Shown here piece by piece: positions 7,724 to 15,119 of a stretch of DNA of 46,051 nucleotides. The notes under the pieces are model-generated. The model searched no databases, was not told the DNA's origin, and was given only the letters and a program-made list of their open reading frames with translations. A program made the translations under genes and the position numbers. The first letter of the stretch is position 1, and every line of letters begins with the position of its first letter. The stretch spans positions 1 through 46,051 of the forward strand of contig NZ_JAFKJN010000043.1 of the NCBI RefSeq assembly GCF_017305915.1, written 5' to 3'. This DNA comes from Reyranella sp. (GTDB taxonomy: Bacteria > Pseudomonadota > Alphaproteobacteria > Reyranellales > Reyranellaceae).

Positions 7724-8708
7724 CCGTCGTCACTTCGTTGCCCTGTCGAGTGCCGCTGCCGTCCCAACAGGACTGTTTGCACTCGCTGCCTCAGGCCAAG
7801 CCAACGTCATTAGCCGCAATGCTCGCATCATGGTGGGCTTCCCTGCCGGTTCGTCGCCCGATCTGGTCGCACGCCTACTGGCAGAACACATGAAGGGGTA
7901 TGCACCTTCGTTGATCGTCGACAATCGCCCCGGCGCGGGCGGGCGCCTGCCACTGGAGGGGTTGAAGGGCGCAGAGCGCGACGGATCGGCGATGACGTTA
8001 ACCCCCGGCGATCAAGTGGCGCTCTTTCCCTACGTCTACGCCAAGTTGGGATACGACGCGCTGCGCGACTTCACGCCGGTGTCGACCGTGTGCACGGTGC
8101 AATTCCTGTTGAGCGTCGGTTCGCTGGTGCCTGCCAACGTAAAGACAGTCGCCGACTTCGTCGCCTGGTGCCGCGCGAACCCCAAGCTTGCCAACTACGG
8201 TTCCCCTGGAGAGGGAACACGTCCGCACTTCATGGCGGCGAGCTTGGCTCGGTCAGCTGGCGTGCCAATGACGCACGTGCCCTACAAGGGCGGCCCGCCC
8301 GTCGTGCAGGACCTGTTGGCGGGCCAGATTGCCGCCGCCCTGAATGTGGTCTCCAACGTTCTTCCCCACGTCCAGGCTGGCCGTCTGCGCGCGCTGGCGA
8401 CAACGGCACCCAAACGCAGCGCCATCTTGCCGGATGTGCCGACGGCACGCGAAGCGGGCTATCCGGCCATGGAGGGCATCGAATGGTTCGGCTTGTTCGT
8501 ACCTGTCGGCACGCCGAATGAGGTCGTCGTCGGCCTCAATGCCGCGGTGCGCAAGAGCCTGGAGACCGACGCCCTCAAATCGAGCTTCACAAGGCAGGCG
8601 TTCGACGCGGCGGGGTGCACCCCTACCGAATTTGTCCAAATGATCAAGTCGGATCGCGAGATGTGGGCGGCGACGGTCGCGGCCACGGGCTTCACACCGC
8701 TGGACTAG
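7716..8708 (+). CDS. Bug/TctC-family periplasmic substrate-binding protein
   Basis: A 330-aa tripartite-tricarboxylate-type (Bug) solute-binding protein. The signal peptide MPSRRHFVALSSAAAVPTGL is followed by the mature start around residue 33. Family landmarks are IMVGFPAGSSPDLVARLLAE, the IVDNRPGAGGRL loop near residue 72, MTHVPYKGGPPVVQDLLAGQI in the middle, and DVPTAREAGYPAMEGIEWFGLF towards the end. Such proteins usually bind carboxylates. No TctA/TctB membrane genes are nearby, so it is an orphan binding protein, common in bacteria with expanded Bug families. It is probably controlled by the divergent LysR gene. Its stop codon abuts a truncated recombinase remnant. Confidence 0.9.
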   Translation: MPSRRHFVALSSAAAVPTGLFALAASGQANVISRNARIMVGFPAGSSPDLVARLLAEHMKGYAPSLIVDNRPGAGGRLPLEGLKGAERDGSAMTLTPGDQVALFPYVYAKLGYDALRDFTPVSTVCTVQFLLSVGSLVPANVKTVADFVAWCRANPKLANYGSPGEGTRPHFMAASLARSAGVPMTHVPYKGGPPVVQDLLAGQIAAALNVVSNVLPHVQAGRLRALATTAPKRSAILPDVPTAREAGYPAMEGIEWFGLFVPVGTPNEVVVGLNAAVRKSLETDALKSSFTRQAFDAAGCTPTEFVQMIKSDREMWAATVAATGFTPLD

Positions 8709-9479
8709 AGCGCCGAGGTCGTCGAGATGGCGGTGCCAGCGATCATCGATGCGGCCGAGTTCGACGCGGTGCAGGCGCTGCTCAAGTTCCGCAACCCCGC
8801 GCTCACCGCGCCGCGCATCGTGAGCGGCCCGACCCTCCACCAAGGCTCGGCAGGGCAAGACCGGCTGCAAGGGCCGCACGGTCCCGATGGAAAAGCTCGA
8901 TGCGCTGGTCGCGGACCACATCGAGCGCCGGTTGCTGCAGCCCGCTCGGCTCGAGGAAATCCTGTCCTCCGTTCCTCAATCGACGGGAGGGGCCCGCCGA
9001 GCGCCGCGCGACGCATATCGCCGAATTGCGCAAGCGCGTGACCGAAGTCGACGTCAAACTCCGCCGGCTTTACGACGCCATCGAGAACGGCGTCGCCGAT
9101 CTCGCCGACCCCAGCTGAAAGGCCGCGTTGCCGAACTGAAGGCCACCCGCGATCAAGCCCACGCCGACGCGGAGCGCGCTCTGGGCGCGCACGAGCGGGT
9201 CGGGCCGACCATCACACCCCCCAGTCTCTCAAGACGTTTGCCAGGCAGGCCCGCAAGCGCCTGCGAACGGACGGCGGCGGATTCCGTCGCGATTACCTTC
9301 GCGCGCTGGCCGCGCGAGTCGAAATCGACATCCAGGAGCTTCGCATCATGGGCGCGAAAGGCGAACTGCTGCGCACGCTCGTTGCCGCTTCAAGCGCAAA
9401 AACGGCGGGTTTTGGCGTGCCCAGTTCTGTACCGAAGTGGCGTCCCCGACAGGATTCGAACCTGTGGCCCTCAGTTTAG
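8709..9479 (+). pseudogene. Degenerate large serine recombinase (C-terminal part)
   Basis: The coding sense of a large serine recombinase C-terminal region can be read, but only by switching frame several times. EVVEMAVPAIIDAAEFDAVQ (from about 8712) is in one frame. A deletion seems to remove the zinc-ribbon, after which STKARQGKTGCKGRTVPMEK continues in a second frame. RREGPAERRATHIAELRKRV is in a third frame until a TGA at 9116. LKGRVAELKATRDQAHADAE returns to the second frame, and QSLKTFARQARKRLRTDGGG to the first. The last frame runs into the complement of the tRNA-Arg gene and stops at 9477-9479. The N-terminal catalytic resolvase domain is missing, and homology begins immediately after the tctC stop. 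The gene is dead as a recombinase. Confidence 0.8.
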
Positions 9480-9514
9480 GAAACTGATGCTCTATCCAGC
9501 TGAGCTACGGGGAC
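9438..9514 (-). tRNA. tRNA-Arg (anticodon CCU)
   Basis: On the minus strand the acceptor arm GTCCCCG (9514-9508) pairs with CGGGGAC (9448-9442). The D-arm TAGCTCAGCTGGATAGAGC, the anticodon stem TCAGT/ACTGA around the loop TTCCTAA (anticodon CCT), and the T-arm CAGGTTCGAATCCTG are all intact. Discriminator G and an encoded CCA (9441-9438) complete the gene, 77 nt. It reads AGG codons. It lies at the end of the serine recombinase remnant and is the likely integration site of that element. Confidence 0.96.
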
Positions 9515-9671
9515 GTGGCCAGCCGTATAGCATTCGATGCGCAAAGCGTCTGCTTCTTTCACGCCGGGGCAGCGCGCCGCCGACATGCCGGCGAAACCTC
9601 CGAAACGAGAGTCTTCTTTTTACCCTGCAACTCGCCGGTGTATCCGGAGGCGGACTGGGAGGAGGCCGCAC

Positions 9672-11306
9672 ATGCCGGGCAAGACCAGCTTCGCCTACGC
9701 GATCTTCAAGCGCTTCCAGGGCGCCTACGTTGCCGGCATCGGCACGACCGACGGCGGCCATTTCGACGACGCCAATCCGATGGGCGGCTTCTGCCTGCTC
9801 TATCCCCACCATCCGCACGGCATCCTGAAGGTGCTCGGCAACAACGCGCCGCCGGGCCTCGCCGGCCAGACGCCGCTGGGAGCGACCAACGTCCCGACCG
9901 ACAGCCCGCTCTACAACATGCTGGCGCCGTCGTTCAAACCGCCCAACATGGTGCCCGCCGAGATCTCCTTCGCCGGCAAGACCTGGCCGGTGATGCCGCC
10001 GCCGGAGCCGCCGGGCCAGCCGCTCGCGACCCAGTTCGACGCGCTGTGGCTCGAGTTCAACAACGGCAACCCGCCGCCGCTGCTCACCGCCTTCGGCACC
10101 TGGATCGCCAACGGCAAGCCGAACGACAGCCCGCAGAACGGCCCGCTCGCCCAGCCGGGCGTGCACGACAACCCGCCGCCGACCTTCCCCGGGGCGGCAA
10201 CGGCGCTGCTGTTCGTCGCGAGCTTCGCGAAGGATGACGGCCGGCGGTTCGGCGACGGCGAGATGCAGGGCGTGCCGCTCGACCATGTGCCCGCCAACTT
10301 CTGGGCGACGTCGCAGATCTTCCTCTACGACGAGACCGGCCTCCACCAGCTGCCGTCCTTCCTCAATGCCGGCGCCGAGTATTACGTCAGCGCCCTGATC
10401 GGCAATTCCTGCGGCACCCAGCCGGCCGGGCGGGCGTTCTTCTCCACCAACCCGGTGAACGTTCTGTGCGACGCGCAGTGCTTCAACACCTTCATGAGCC
10501 CGGGCGTGCCGCTGCCGTCGCTCGGCAACTACGATCCCGCCGACCCCAACCCGACCTTCGAGCAGCACTTCATGGGGAAGCAGAGCTACGAGGTGGCGGC
10601 CTTCCGCCTCGACGTCGGCAAGGTCTTCTCGGCTCTCGCCGCAGGTCTGCAGGGCGTCAATCTCGGCGGCATGACGCCGGCCGAGTGGCTGAAGGCGGGC
10701 CATCCCTGCGTCAAGGTGCGCGTGACCTCGGGCGAGCAGCCGAACTTCTTCCCGCCGATGGGCAACGTGCCGCTGACGCTCGACTCCAACCCGCGCTACG
10801 ACCGCCACATCGCGCAACGCAATCTCGCGCCCTTCAACACGGCGCTGATGGCGATCAAGAAGCCGCTCTGGATCAACTTCATCGTGGCCCAGGCCGCGCG
10901 GGGATCGAACGGCCTGAGGCTGCAGCATCCCGGCTGGCCGACCAACGCGGTGCGCTTCCATCTCGCCATCCCGCGTGCGCCCTTCGAGCGCTATGTGGCG
11001 CCGGCCGGCCATCGCGGCTTCGAGTTGGTGCGCGAGGGCCTTGCCAGGCCTTTCCCCGACGCGGTGATCCTGCGCCAGACCACGCCGGGCGCGGGGCTCG
11101 TGGTCGCCGACCACGATTCCGGCGACGGCCGTCGCCACGGCCCCGACCGCTTCTTCGGCATGGCGCTCGGCATCGAAGCCGATCCGGCGCGGCTGCGCGG
11201 CCATCGGCTGGGCAACATCGAGATGGTGCACACCGCCCACGACCGCGCCGGCCGTCAGGAGATCGTCGGCGGCTTCACCTTGCAGCCGATGGCGACGCGC
11301 AGCTGA
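9672..11306 (+). CDS. Hypothetical protein, 544 aa, family not recognised
   Basis: The ATG at 9672 follows a strong gggaggagg Shine-Dalgarno by seven bases; an upstream in-frame start at 9537 gives an implausible Arg/Ser-rich extension. The 544-aa product is rich in Pro, Asn and Gly, has no signal peptide and no membrane helix. It opens with MPGKTSFAYAIFKRFQGAYV, then has a GGHFDDANPMGGF segment and NNAPPG, GNPPP and HDNPPP turns. A middle region holds three cysteines (NSCGTQPAG, NVLCDAQCFN). The C-terminal third contains RRHGPDRFFGMALGIEAD and ends GGFTLQPMATRS. The even codon usage and good start argue that it is a real gene. I cannot link it to a family. Confidence 0.75.
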   Translation: MPGKTSFAYAIFKRFQGAYVAGIGTTDGGHFDDANPMGGFCLLYPHHPHGILKVLGNNAPPGLAGQTPLGATNVPTDSPLYNMLAPSFKPPNMVPAEISFAGKTWPVMPPPEPPGQPLATQFDALWLEFNNGNPPPLLTAFGTWIANGKPNDSPQNGPLAQPGVHDNPPPTFPGAATALLFVASFAKDDGRRFGDGEMQGVPLDHVPANFWATSQIFLYDETGLHQLPSFLNAGAEYYVSALIGNSCGTQPAGRAFFSTNPVNVLCDAQCFNTFMSPGVPLPSLGNYDPADPNPTFEQHFMGKQSYEVAAFRLDVGKVFSALAAGLQGVNLGGMTPAEWLKAGHPCVKVRVTSGEQPNFFPPMGNVPLTLDSNPRYDRHIAQRNLAPFNTALMAIKKPLWINFIVAQAARGSNGLRLQHPGWPTNAVRFHLAIPRAPFERYVAPAGHRGFELVREGLARPFPDAVILRQTTPGAGLVVADHDSGDGRRHGPDRFFGMALGIEADPARLRGHRLGNIEMVHTAHDRAGRQEIVGGFTLQPMATRS

Positions 11307-11378
11307 CACGAGGCGTCTTGCATCGCTGCGGGCGCGGGGTCATGGTGCGTGCGCTTCCGACATTGCACGAAGTTCCAC

Positions 11379-11440
11379 GGTCACAGAAAGGTCACTGGTG
11401 ACCGGTGTAACCAAATGCGATGTGCCGCAAACGGCGGTCA
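11379..11440. promoter_or_regulatory. Cluster of GGTCAC motifs, possible operator
   Basis: The hexamer ggtcac occurs at about 11379, 11390 and 11435, and the second copy forms an inverted repeat with gtgacc (ggtcac-tg-gtgacc, 11390-11403). The cluster lies upstream of the small membrane protein gene and could be an operator. No known regulator is assigned. The surrounding gap (11307-11484) contains no other feature I can support. Confidence 0.3.
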
Positions 11441-11484
11441 CAAAATCGCCCCAGCCGGCGGCCGCACCGGGAGGAAGCATCACA

Positions 11485-11769
11485 GTGAAGCACGCTATGC
11501 CTGCTGCCTTGGTCGGTCTCACGGCCCTGATCACCAGCGCTCTGGTGCATGCCGGCTACGCCGTATTGTGGCTCACCCAGTCCCTCTCCCGCGCAGGCAC
11601 AGCATCCTACGATTGGGCAGAGGCGCTGGCGGTGTCCGGCACGGCCACGACGATCGTCCTGATCGCCGCCCTGGTCGTCCGTCGCCTCGCGGCCGGCAAC
11701 ACGCCGCCGTCCGAGATCGCGACGGCGCCAGAAGTCGTGCCGGCCAGCGTCGCGGTGCGCCGGCCTTAA
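11485..11769 (+). CDS. Small two-helix membrane protein
   Basis: A 94-aa protein from a GTG at 11485, with a GGAGG about ten bases upstream; an ATG four codons later or a GTG at 11398 are alternatives. Two hydrophobic segments are visible: PAALVGLTALITSALVHAGY (about 6-25) and TATTIVLIAALVVRRL (about 51-68). They are joined by a polar loop (SLSRAGTASYDWAEAL). The C-terminal tail is Pro/Ala/Val-rich. No family is recognised. It is convergent with arfB ten bases away. Confidence 0.55.
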   Translation: MKHAMPAALVGLTALITSALVHAGYAVLWLTQSLSRAGTASYDWAEALAVSGTATTIVLIAALVVRRLAAGNTPPSEIATAPEVVPASVAVRRP

Positions 11770-11779
11770 ACGGTATCCT

Positions 11780-12235
11780 TCAGTCGAAGCTCGAACGGCG
11801 CGACGCCTTGAGCGCGCCGTGCTTCTTCTTGCTGTCGAGCCGCCGCTGCTTGCTGGACCGCGTCGGCTTGGTTGCCTTGCGCACGACCGGCCGCACGGCG
11901 GCGGCGCGCACCAATTCAACCAGCCGCACCAGCGCCTCCTCGCGGTTGCGCTTCTGGCTGCGATGGCCCTGCGCCTGCAGCACCAGCACGCCGTCGCGCG
12001 TCAGCCGGCTGCCGGCCAGCCGCTCGAGCCGGCGGCGCACGTCGTCCGTCAGGCTGGGCGAGTGGCGCACGTCGAAGCGCAGCTGGACCGCGGTCGAGGT
12101 CGTGTTGACGTGCTGGCCGCCCGGCCCGCCCGCGCGCACGAAGCTCTCATGGATCTCCGACGGGTCGAGGGCGATGCTGCCGGTGATGCGGATCGGCGCG
12201 GCCGGCCGCGGGTAGTCGGCCGCGTCGTCGCTCAT
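11780..12235 (-). CDS. arfB: ArfB-type peptidyl-tRNA hydrolase (ribosome rescue)
   Basis: A 151-aa single-domain class-I release-factor relative. It hydrolyses peptidyl-tRNA on ribosomes stalled at the end of mRNAs without a stop codon. The catalytic GGQ sits at residues 39-41 within RAGGPGGQHVNTTSTAVQLR. The C-terminal tail from about residue 100 is basic (VRKATKPTRSSKQRRLDSKKKHG), as needed to enter the empty mRNA channel. There is no stop-codon recognition domain, and the length fits the ArfB/YaeJ family. Its ATG overlaps the stop of the ankyrin gene upstream by four bases, so it is the last gene of gshB-ankyrin-arfB. Confidence 0.93.
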   Translation of the reverse strand: MSDDAADYPRPAAPIRITGSIALDPSEIHESFVRAGGPGGQHVNTTSTAVQLRFDVRHSPSLTDDVRRRLERLAGSRLTRDGVLVLQAQGHRSQKRNREEALVRLVELVRAAAVRPVVRKATKPTRSSKQRRLDSKKKHGALKASRRSSFD

Positions 12236-12786
12236 TCGCGGGCGCCGGCCTTGCGCAGCATGGTTTCGATGCTGCCGCGGTTGTTCTGCTTGGCGTAGGT
12301 GAGCGCGGTGCGTCCGGTGAAGTCCGGCTTGTTGGGATCGGCCTTGTTGGCCAGCAGCAGCCGCACGACCTCGGCATGGCCGAGCCGCGCCGCCACCATC
12401 AGCGGCGTCACGCCCTGGCGAGTCTGCGCGTTCGACTTGGCGTTCTTCTTCAGCAGCATGTCGGCGATGTCGACGTCGCCGCGCTCGGCAGCGCGCAGCA
12501 GCGAGGTGTAGCCGTCGCGATCGGTCGCATCGGCCACCGCGCCGCCCTTGAGCAGCGCGTCGACTACGGCGATCTGGCCGTCCATCGCCGCGATCATCAG
12601 CAAGGGCCGGCCGCTGGTATCGATCTGATTAGGGTTCTCGCCCTTGAGCAGCGCCTGGCGGACCTTCTCCTCGTCGCCGGCGCGCACCGCCGCGACGATC
12701 GGCTTCTGGGTCAGCGTGTCGAACTGCGCCAGCGCGGGCGCGGCGGCCACCGCCAGTGCCAGCGCCAAGAAGCTGCGACGCATCAT
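12232..12786 (-). CDS. Exported ankyrin-repeat protein
   Basis: A 184-aa protein with a Sec signal peptide (MMRRSFLALALAVAAAPALA, cleavage after ALA-Q). It is followed by about four ankyrin repeats at roughly residues 25-180. Helix-turn units such as DTSGRPLLMIAAMDGQIAVV, DRDGYTSLLRAAERGDVDIA and TRQGVTPLMVAARLGHAEVV are clear. It probably acts as a periplasmic protein-interaction scaffold; no enzymatic motif is present. Both ends overlap neighbours by four bases (ATGA with gshB upstream and arfB downstream), so the three genes should be translated together. Periplasmic ankyrin proteins sometimes accompany oxidative-stress genes, and linkage to glutathione synthetase would fit, but that is inference. 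Confidence 0.85.
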   Translation of the reverse strand: MMRRSFLALALAVAAAPALAQFDTLTQKPIVAAVRAGDEEKVRQALLKGENPNQIDTSGRPLLMIAAMDGQIAVVDALLKGGAVADATDRDGYTSLLRAAERGDVDIADMLLKKNAKSNAQTRQGVTPLMVAARLGHAEVVRLLLANKADPNKPDFTGRTALTYAKQNNRGSIETMLRKAGARE

Positions 12787-13745
12787 GCCTTCCCTCCTCG
12801 CGATTCTTGGTAACGGACCTCGATGCGGTCCCAGATCTGCGCCTCGAGCGAGACGCCGTCGAAGCGGTTGATCTGCTGCAGGCCGGTCGGCGAGGTGACG
12901 TTGATCTCGGTGAGATAGTCGCCGATCACGTCGATGCCGACGAAGATCATGCCGCGCTTCGCGAGCTCCGGCCCGATGATGTCGCAGATCTCCTGGTCGC
13001 GCCTGGTCAGCGTTTCCTTCACCGCCTTGCCGCCGACATGCATGTTGGAGCGCGCCTCGCCCTCGGCCGGCACGCGGTTGACCACGCCCGCCGCCTTGCC
13101 GTCGACCAGGATGATGCGCTTGTCGCCCTGGCGCACCTCCGGCAGGTAGCGCTGGGCGATCACCGGCTCGCGGCTGCGCTGCGAGAACATCTCGAGCAGC
13201 GAGGCGAAGTTCTCGTCGCCCGGCTTCAGCCGGAACACGCCGGCGCCGCCGGCGCCGAACAACGGCTTGATGATGATGTCCTGGTGCTCGTCGCGGAACT
13301 CGCGCAGCGCGCGCGGATCGGCGGTGATCAGCGTCGGCGGCATCACCTTGTCGAAATGGGCGACGAACAGCTTCTCCGGCGCGTTGCGCACGCTCGCCGG
13401 ATCGTTGACCACCAGCGTCCTGGGATGGATGTGCTCCAACAGATGCGTGGTGGTGATGTAGGACATGTCGAACGGCGGGTCCTGGCGCAGCAGCACCACA
13501 TCGAAGCCCGCGAGATCGACGACCTCCGGCGCACCCAGGGTGAAGTGATTGCCCTTCTCGCGCCGGAGCTTCATCGGCTGCGCCCGCGCCATCACCTTGC
13601 GGTCGCGGAAGATCAGCTCGGGCGGCGTGTAGTGCCAGACCTCGTAGCCGCGCCGCTCCGCCTCCAGCCCCAGCACGAAGGTGGAATCGCCATCGATGTC
13701 GATGGTGGACACATGGTCCATCTGGATGGCGACCTTGAGCTTCAT
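12783..13745 (-). CDS. gshB: Glutathione synthetase
   Basis: A 320-aa ATP-grasp enzyme that ligates glycine to gamma-glutamylcysteine with ATP. The N-terminal domain begins MKLKVAIQMDHVSTIDIDGD, close to the family consensus, which favours the ATG at 13745 over an upstream in-frame start. The ATP-grasp core shows KPLFGAGGAGVFRL around residue 145-160, QRYLPEVRQGDKRIILVDG, RVPAEGEARSNMHVGG, and the metal-binding FVGIDVIGDYLTEINVTSPT near the C-terminus. Its length is normal. It heads the gshB-ankyrin-arfB block and is separated from the gene upstream by a paired hairpin repeat (13769-13895), which probably separates the two transcripts. Confidence 0.95.
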   Translation of the reverse strand: MKLKVAIQMDHVSTIDIDGDSTFVLGLEAERRGYEVWHYTPPELIFRDRKVMARAQPMKLRREKGNHFTLGAPEVVDLAGFDVVLLRQDPPFDMSYITTTHLLEHIHPRTLVVNDPASVRNAPEKLFVAHFDKVMPPTLITADPRALREFRDEHQDIIIKPLFGAGGAGVFRLKPGDENFASLLEMFSQRSREPVIAQRYLPEVRQGDKRIILVDGKAAGVVNRVPAEGEARSNMHVGGKAVKETLTRRDQEICDIIGPELAKRGMIFVGIDVIGDYLTEINVTSPTGLQQINRFDGVSLEAQIWDRIEVRYQESRGGKA

Positions 13746-13768
13746 TGCACGTCTCTCCGCCTTCTTGT

Positions 13769-13895
13769 CCTCCCCATTCAAATGGGGAGGTGCCCGCGTC
13801 TTACGCGGGCGGAGGGGTCATGGCCGCAGCACGACTGTGACTCATGACCCCTCCGTCGCGGATTACCGCGCCACCTCCCCCGATGACGGGGGAGG
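13769..13895. repeat. Paired hairpin repeat (copy 2, both units complete)
   Basis: Two inverted units flank a 22-base spacer. Unit one (13769-13821) has a cctcccc/ggggagg hairpin and a cccgcg/cgcggg hairpin. Unit two (13844-13895) is its approximate reverse complement, beginning atgacccctccg. The core is nearly identical to the repeat at 198-249. It fills the 162-bp gap between the SirB1-like gene and gshB, and could fold into a large cruciform or act as a processing or termination element. Confidence 0.85.
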
Positions 13896-13907
13896 GATTC
13901 GTCGCGT

Positions 13908-14750
13908 TCAGTTAAGCCCGCGGCGCAATTCCTGCAACAGGGCAGAGGCGCGCTGGCCCAGCACCGGATCGGCTTTTGCGGCCTCTGTGGCAAGGAAGCG
14001 CTCGAAGGAGGCGATCGCGGCGCGCCGCTTGTCGAGCCGTGCATTGATCTGGCCCGACTCGAACAGGAGCTCCGGCTTGTCGGGTGCAATCGTCAGCATG
14101 CGGTCGAGCGAGCGCGCCGTCGCCGCCCAGTCCTCGCGCTTGGCGAGCCGCAGCCGCACGTTGTTCTCCAGCCGCAGCAGCACGTCGCGGTCGGGCACCG
14201 GGTCGAAGTGCTCGGGCGCCAGGTTCGCCTCGGGGCCCAGCACGCGCTGCAGCAGGCTGCGCAGCGCCGGCGCCTCGACCGCCTGGCCGTCGTTGAAGGG
14301 ATCGAGCACGTGACGCGCGCCGTCGATCTCGACCCGGATCAGGAAATGGCCGGGAAAGGCCAGGCCCTCGGCGTCCCAACCCTGGGTCCGCGCGACATGC
14401 AGGTAGAGGATGGCGAGCGCGACCGGCAGCCCCTTGCGCCGCTCCAGCACCCGCGCGACGTCGGCATTCTGCAGATCGTCGTAGGTCTCGCTGTCGCCGC
14501 GATAGCCGTAGGCTTGCGCGATCACCTCGCCCAGCCGCTCGGGCGAGGCCCCGCGCCGGTGCACGAGATCGGCCAGCGCCGCCTCGATCGCGGCGACGTG
14601 GCTCTGCAGCGGCGCGAGGTCGATCGCCTCGTCGCGCTGCAGGACGCTCAGGATCAGCGCCGCATTCAGCAGGTCGATGCGCTCGCCATCGGCGCACAGC
14701 TCACGCAACCGCGCGAGCTGCGCGGCGGTATCGGTGGCAGCGAGCGGCAC
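13908..14750 (-). CDS. SirB1/transglutaminase-like protein with TPR-like C-terminus
   Basis: A 280-aa member of the SirB1 (YchA-like) family. The N-terminal 90 residues are helical. The central region has the transglutaminase-like core (LVHRRGASPERLGEVIAQAYGY, RKGLPVALAILYLHVARTQG, GLAFPGHFLIRVEIDG), here without an obvious catalytic cysteine. The last 70 residues form TPR-like helix pairs (LRLAKREDWAATARSLDRML, KPELLFESGQINARLDKRRA, AIASFERFL). The biochemical role of the family is unsettled. It begins three bases after the yraN stop on the same strand, so rsmI-yraN-this gene form a unit. Confidence 0.85.
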   Translation of the reverse strand: MPLAATDTAAQLARLRELCADGERIDLLNAALILSVLQRDEAIDLAPLQSHVAAIEAALADLVHRRGASPERLGEVIAQAYGYRGDSETYDDLQNADVARVLERRKGLPVALAILYLHVARTQGWDAEGLAFPGHFLIRVEIDGARHVLDPFNDGQAVEAPALRSLLQRVLGPEANLAPEHFDPVPDRDVLLRLENNVRLRLAKREDWAATARSLDRMLTIAPDKPELLFESGQINARLDKRRAAIASFERFLATEAAKADPVLGQRASALLQELRRGLN

Positions 14751-14753
14751 CGC

Positions 14754-15119
14754 CTACTCCGGCGCGCGCCAGACATCCGGCAGGTGCCGCGGCCACAACC
14801 CGGCCACCAGCATGGCGTCGAAGCGCAGCGCGTGCGCGGCATATTGCGGATGGCGCGCCACGAACAGGCTGGCGGCGGCGGCGACACGGCCGAACTGCCG
14901 GCCCTTGAGCGCGAAGCCGGCGTTCTCCAGGTCGGCGCGCGCCTTGACCTCGACGAAGGCGAGCACGCCGGCGCGCCGCGCCACGATGTCGATCTCGCCG
15001 AGCTTGGTCTTGTAGCGCCGCGCCAGGATCGAGTAACCGGCAAGCCGCAGGCGCCACACCGCGCGCCATTCGGCGGCGTGGCCAAGGCGGTGAGCCTGGC
15101 GGCGAGTCTCGATCGTCAT
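14754..15119 (-). CDS. yraN: YraN family (UPF0102) endonuclease-like protein
   Basis: A 121-aa protein of the YraN family, which has a predicted Holliday-junction-resolvase-like nuclease fold. The conserved core is present: HAAEWRAVWRLRLAGYSILARR, then KTKLGEIDIVARR, where the GEID aspartate and the following VEVKAR (about residues 57-62) form the E-D-ExK-type site. Length is normal. The ATG overlaps the rsmI stop by four bases, the usual alphaproteobacterial order. Substrate and role in vivo are not established for the family. Confidence 0.92.
   Translation of the reverse strand: MTIETRRQAHRLGHAAEWRAVWRLRLAGYSILARRYKTKLGEIDIVARRAGVLAFVEVKARADLENAGFALKGRQFGRVAAAASLFVARHPQYAAHALRFDAMLVAGLWPRHLPDVWRAPE

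Noticed and set aside
7716..8708. A full tripartite TctABC transporter
   Set aside because: Only the binding protein is present; no TctA or TctB membrane genes are in the window.
9492..11309. 605-codon antisense frame over the unknown 544-aa gene
   Set aside because: The plus-strand gene has a strong Shine-Dalgarno and normal composition; the antisense one is Arg/His/Ala-rich with no good start.
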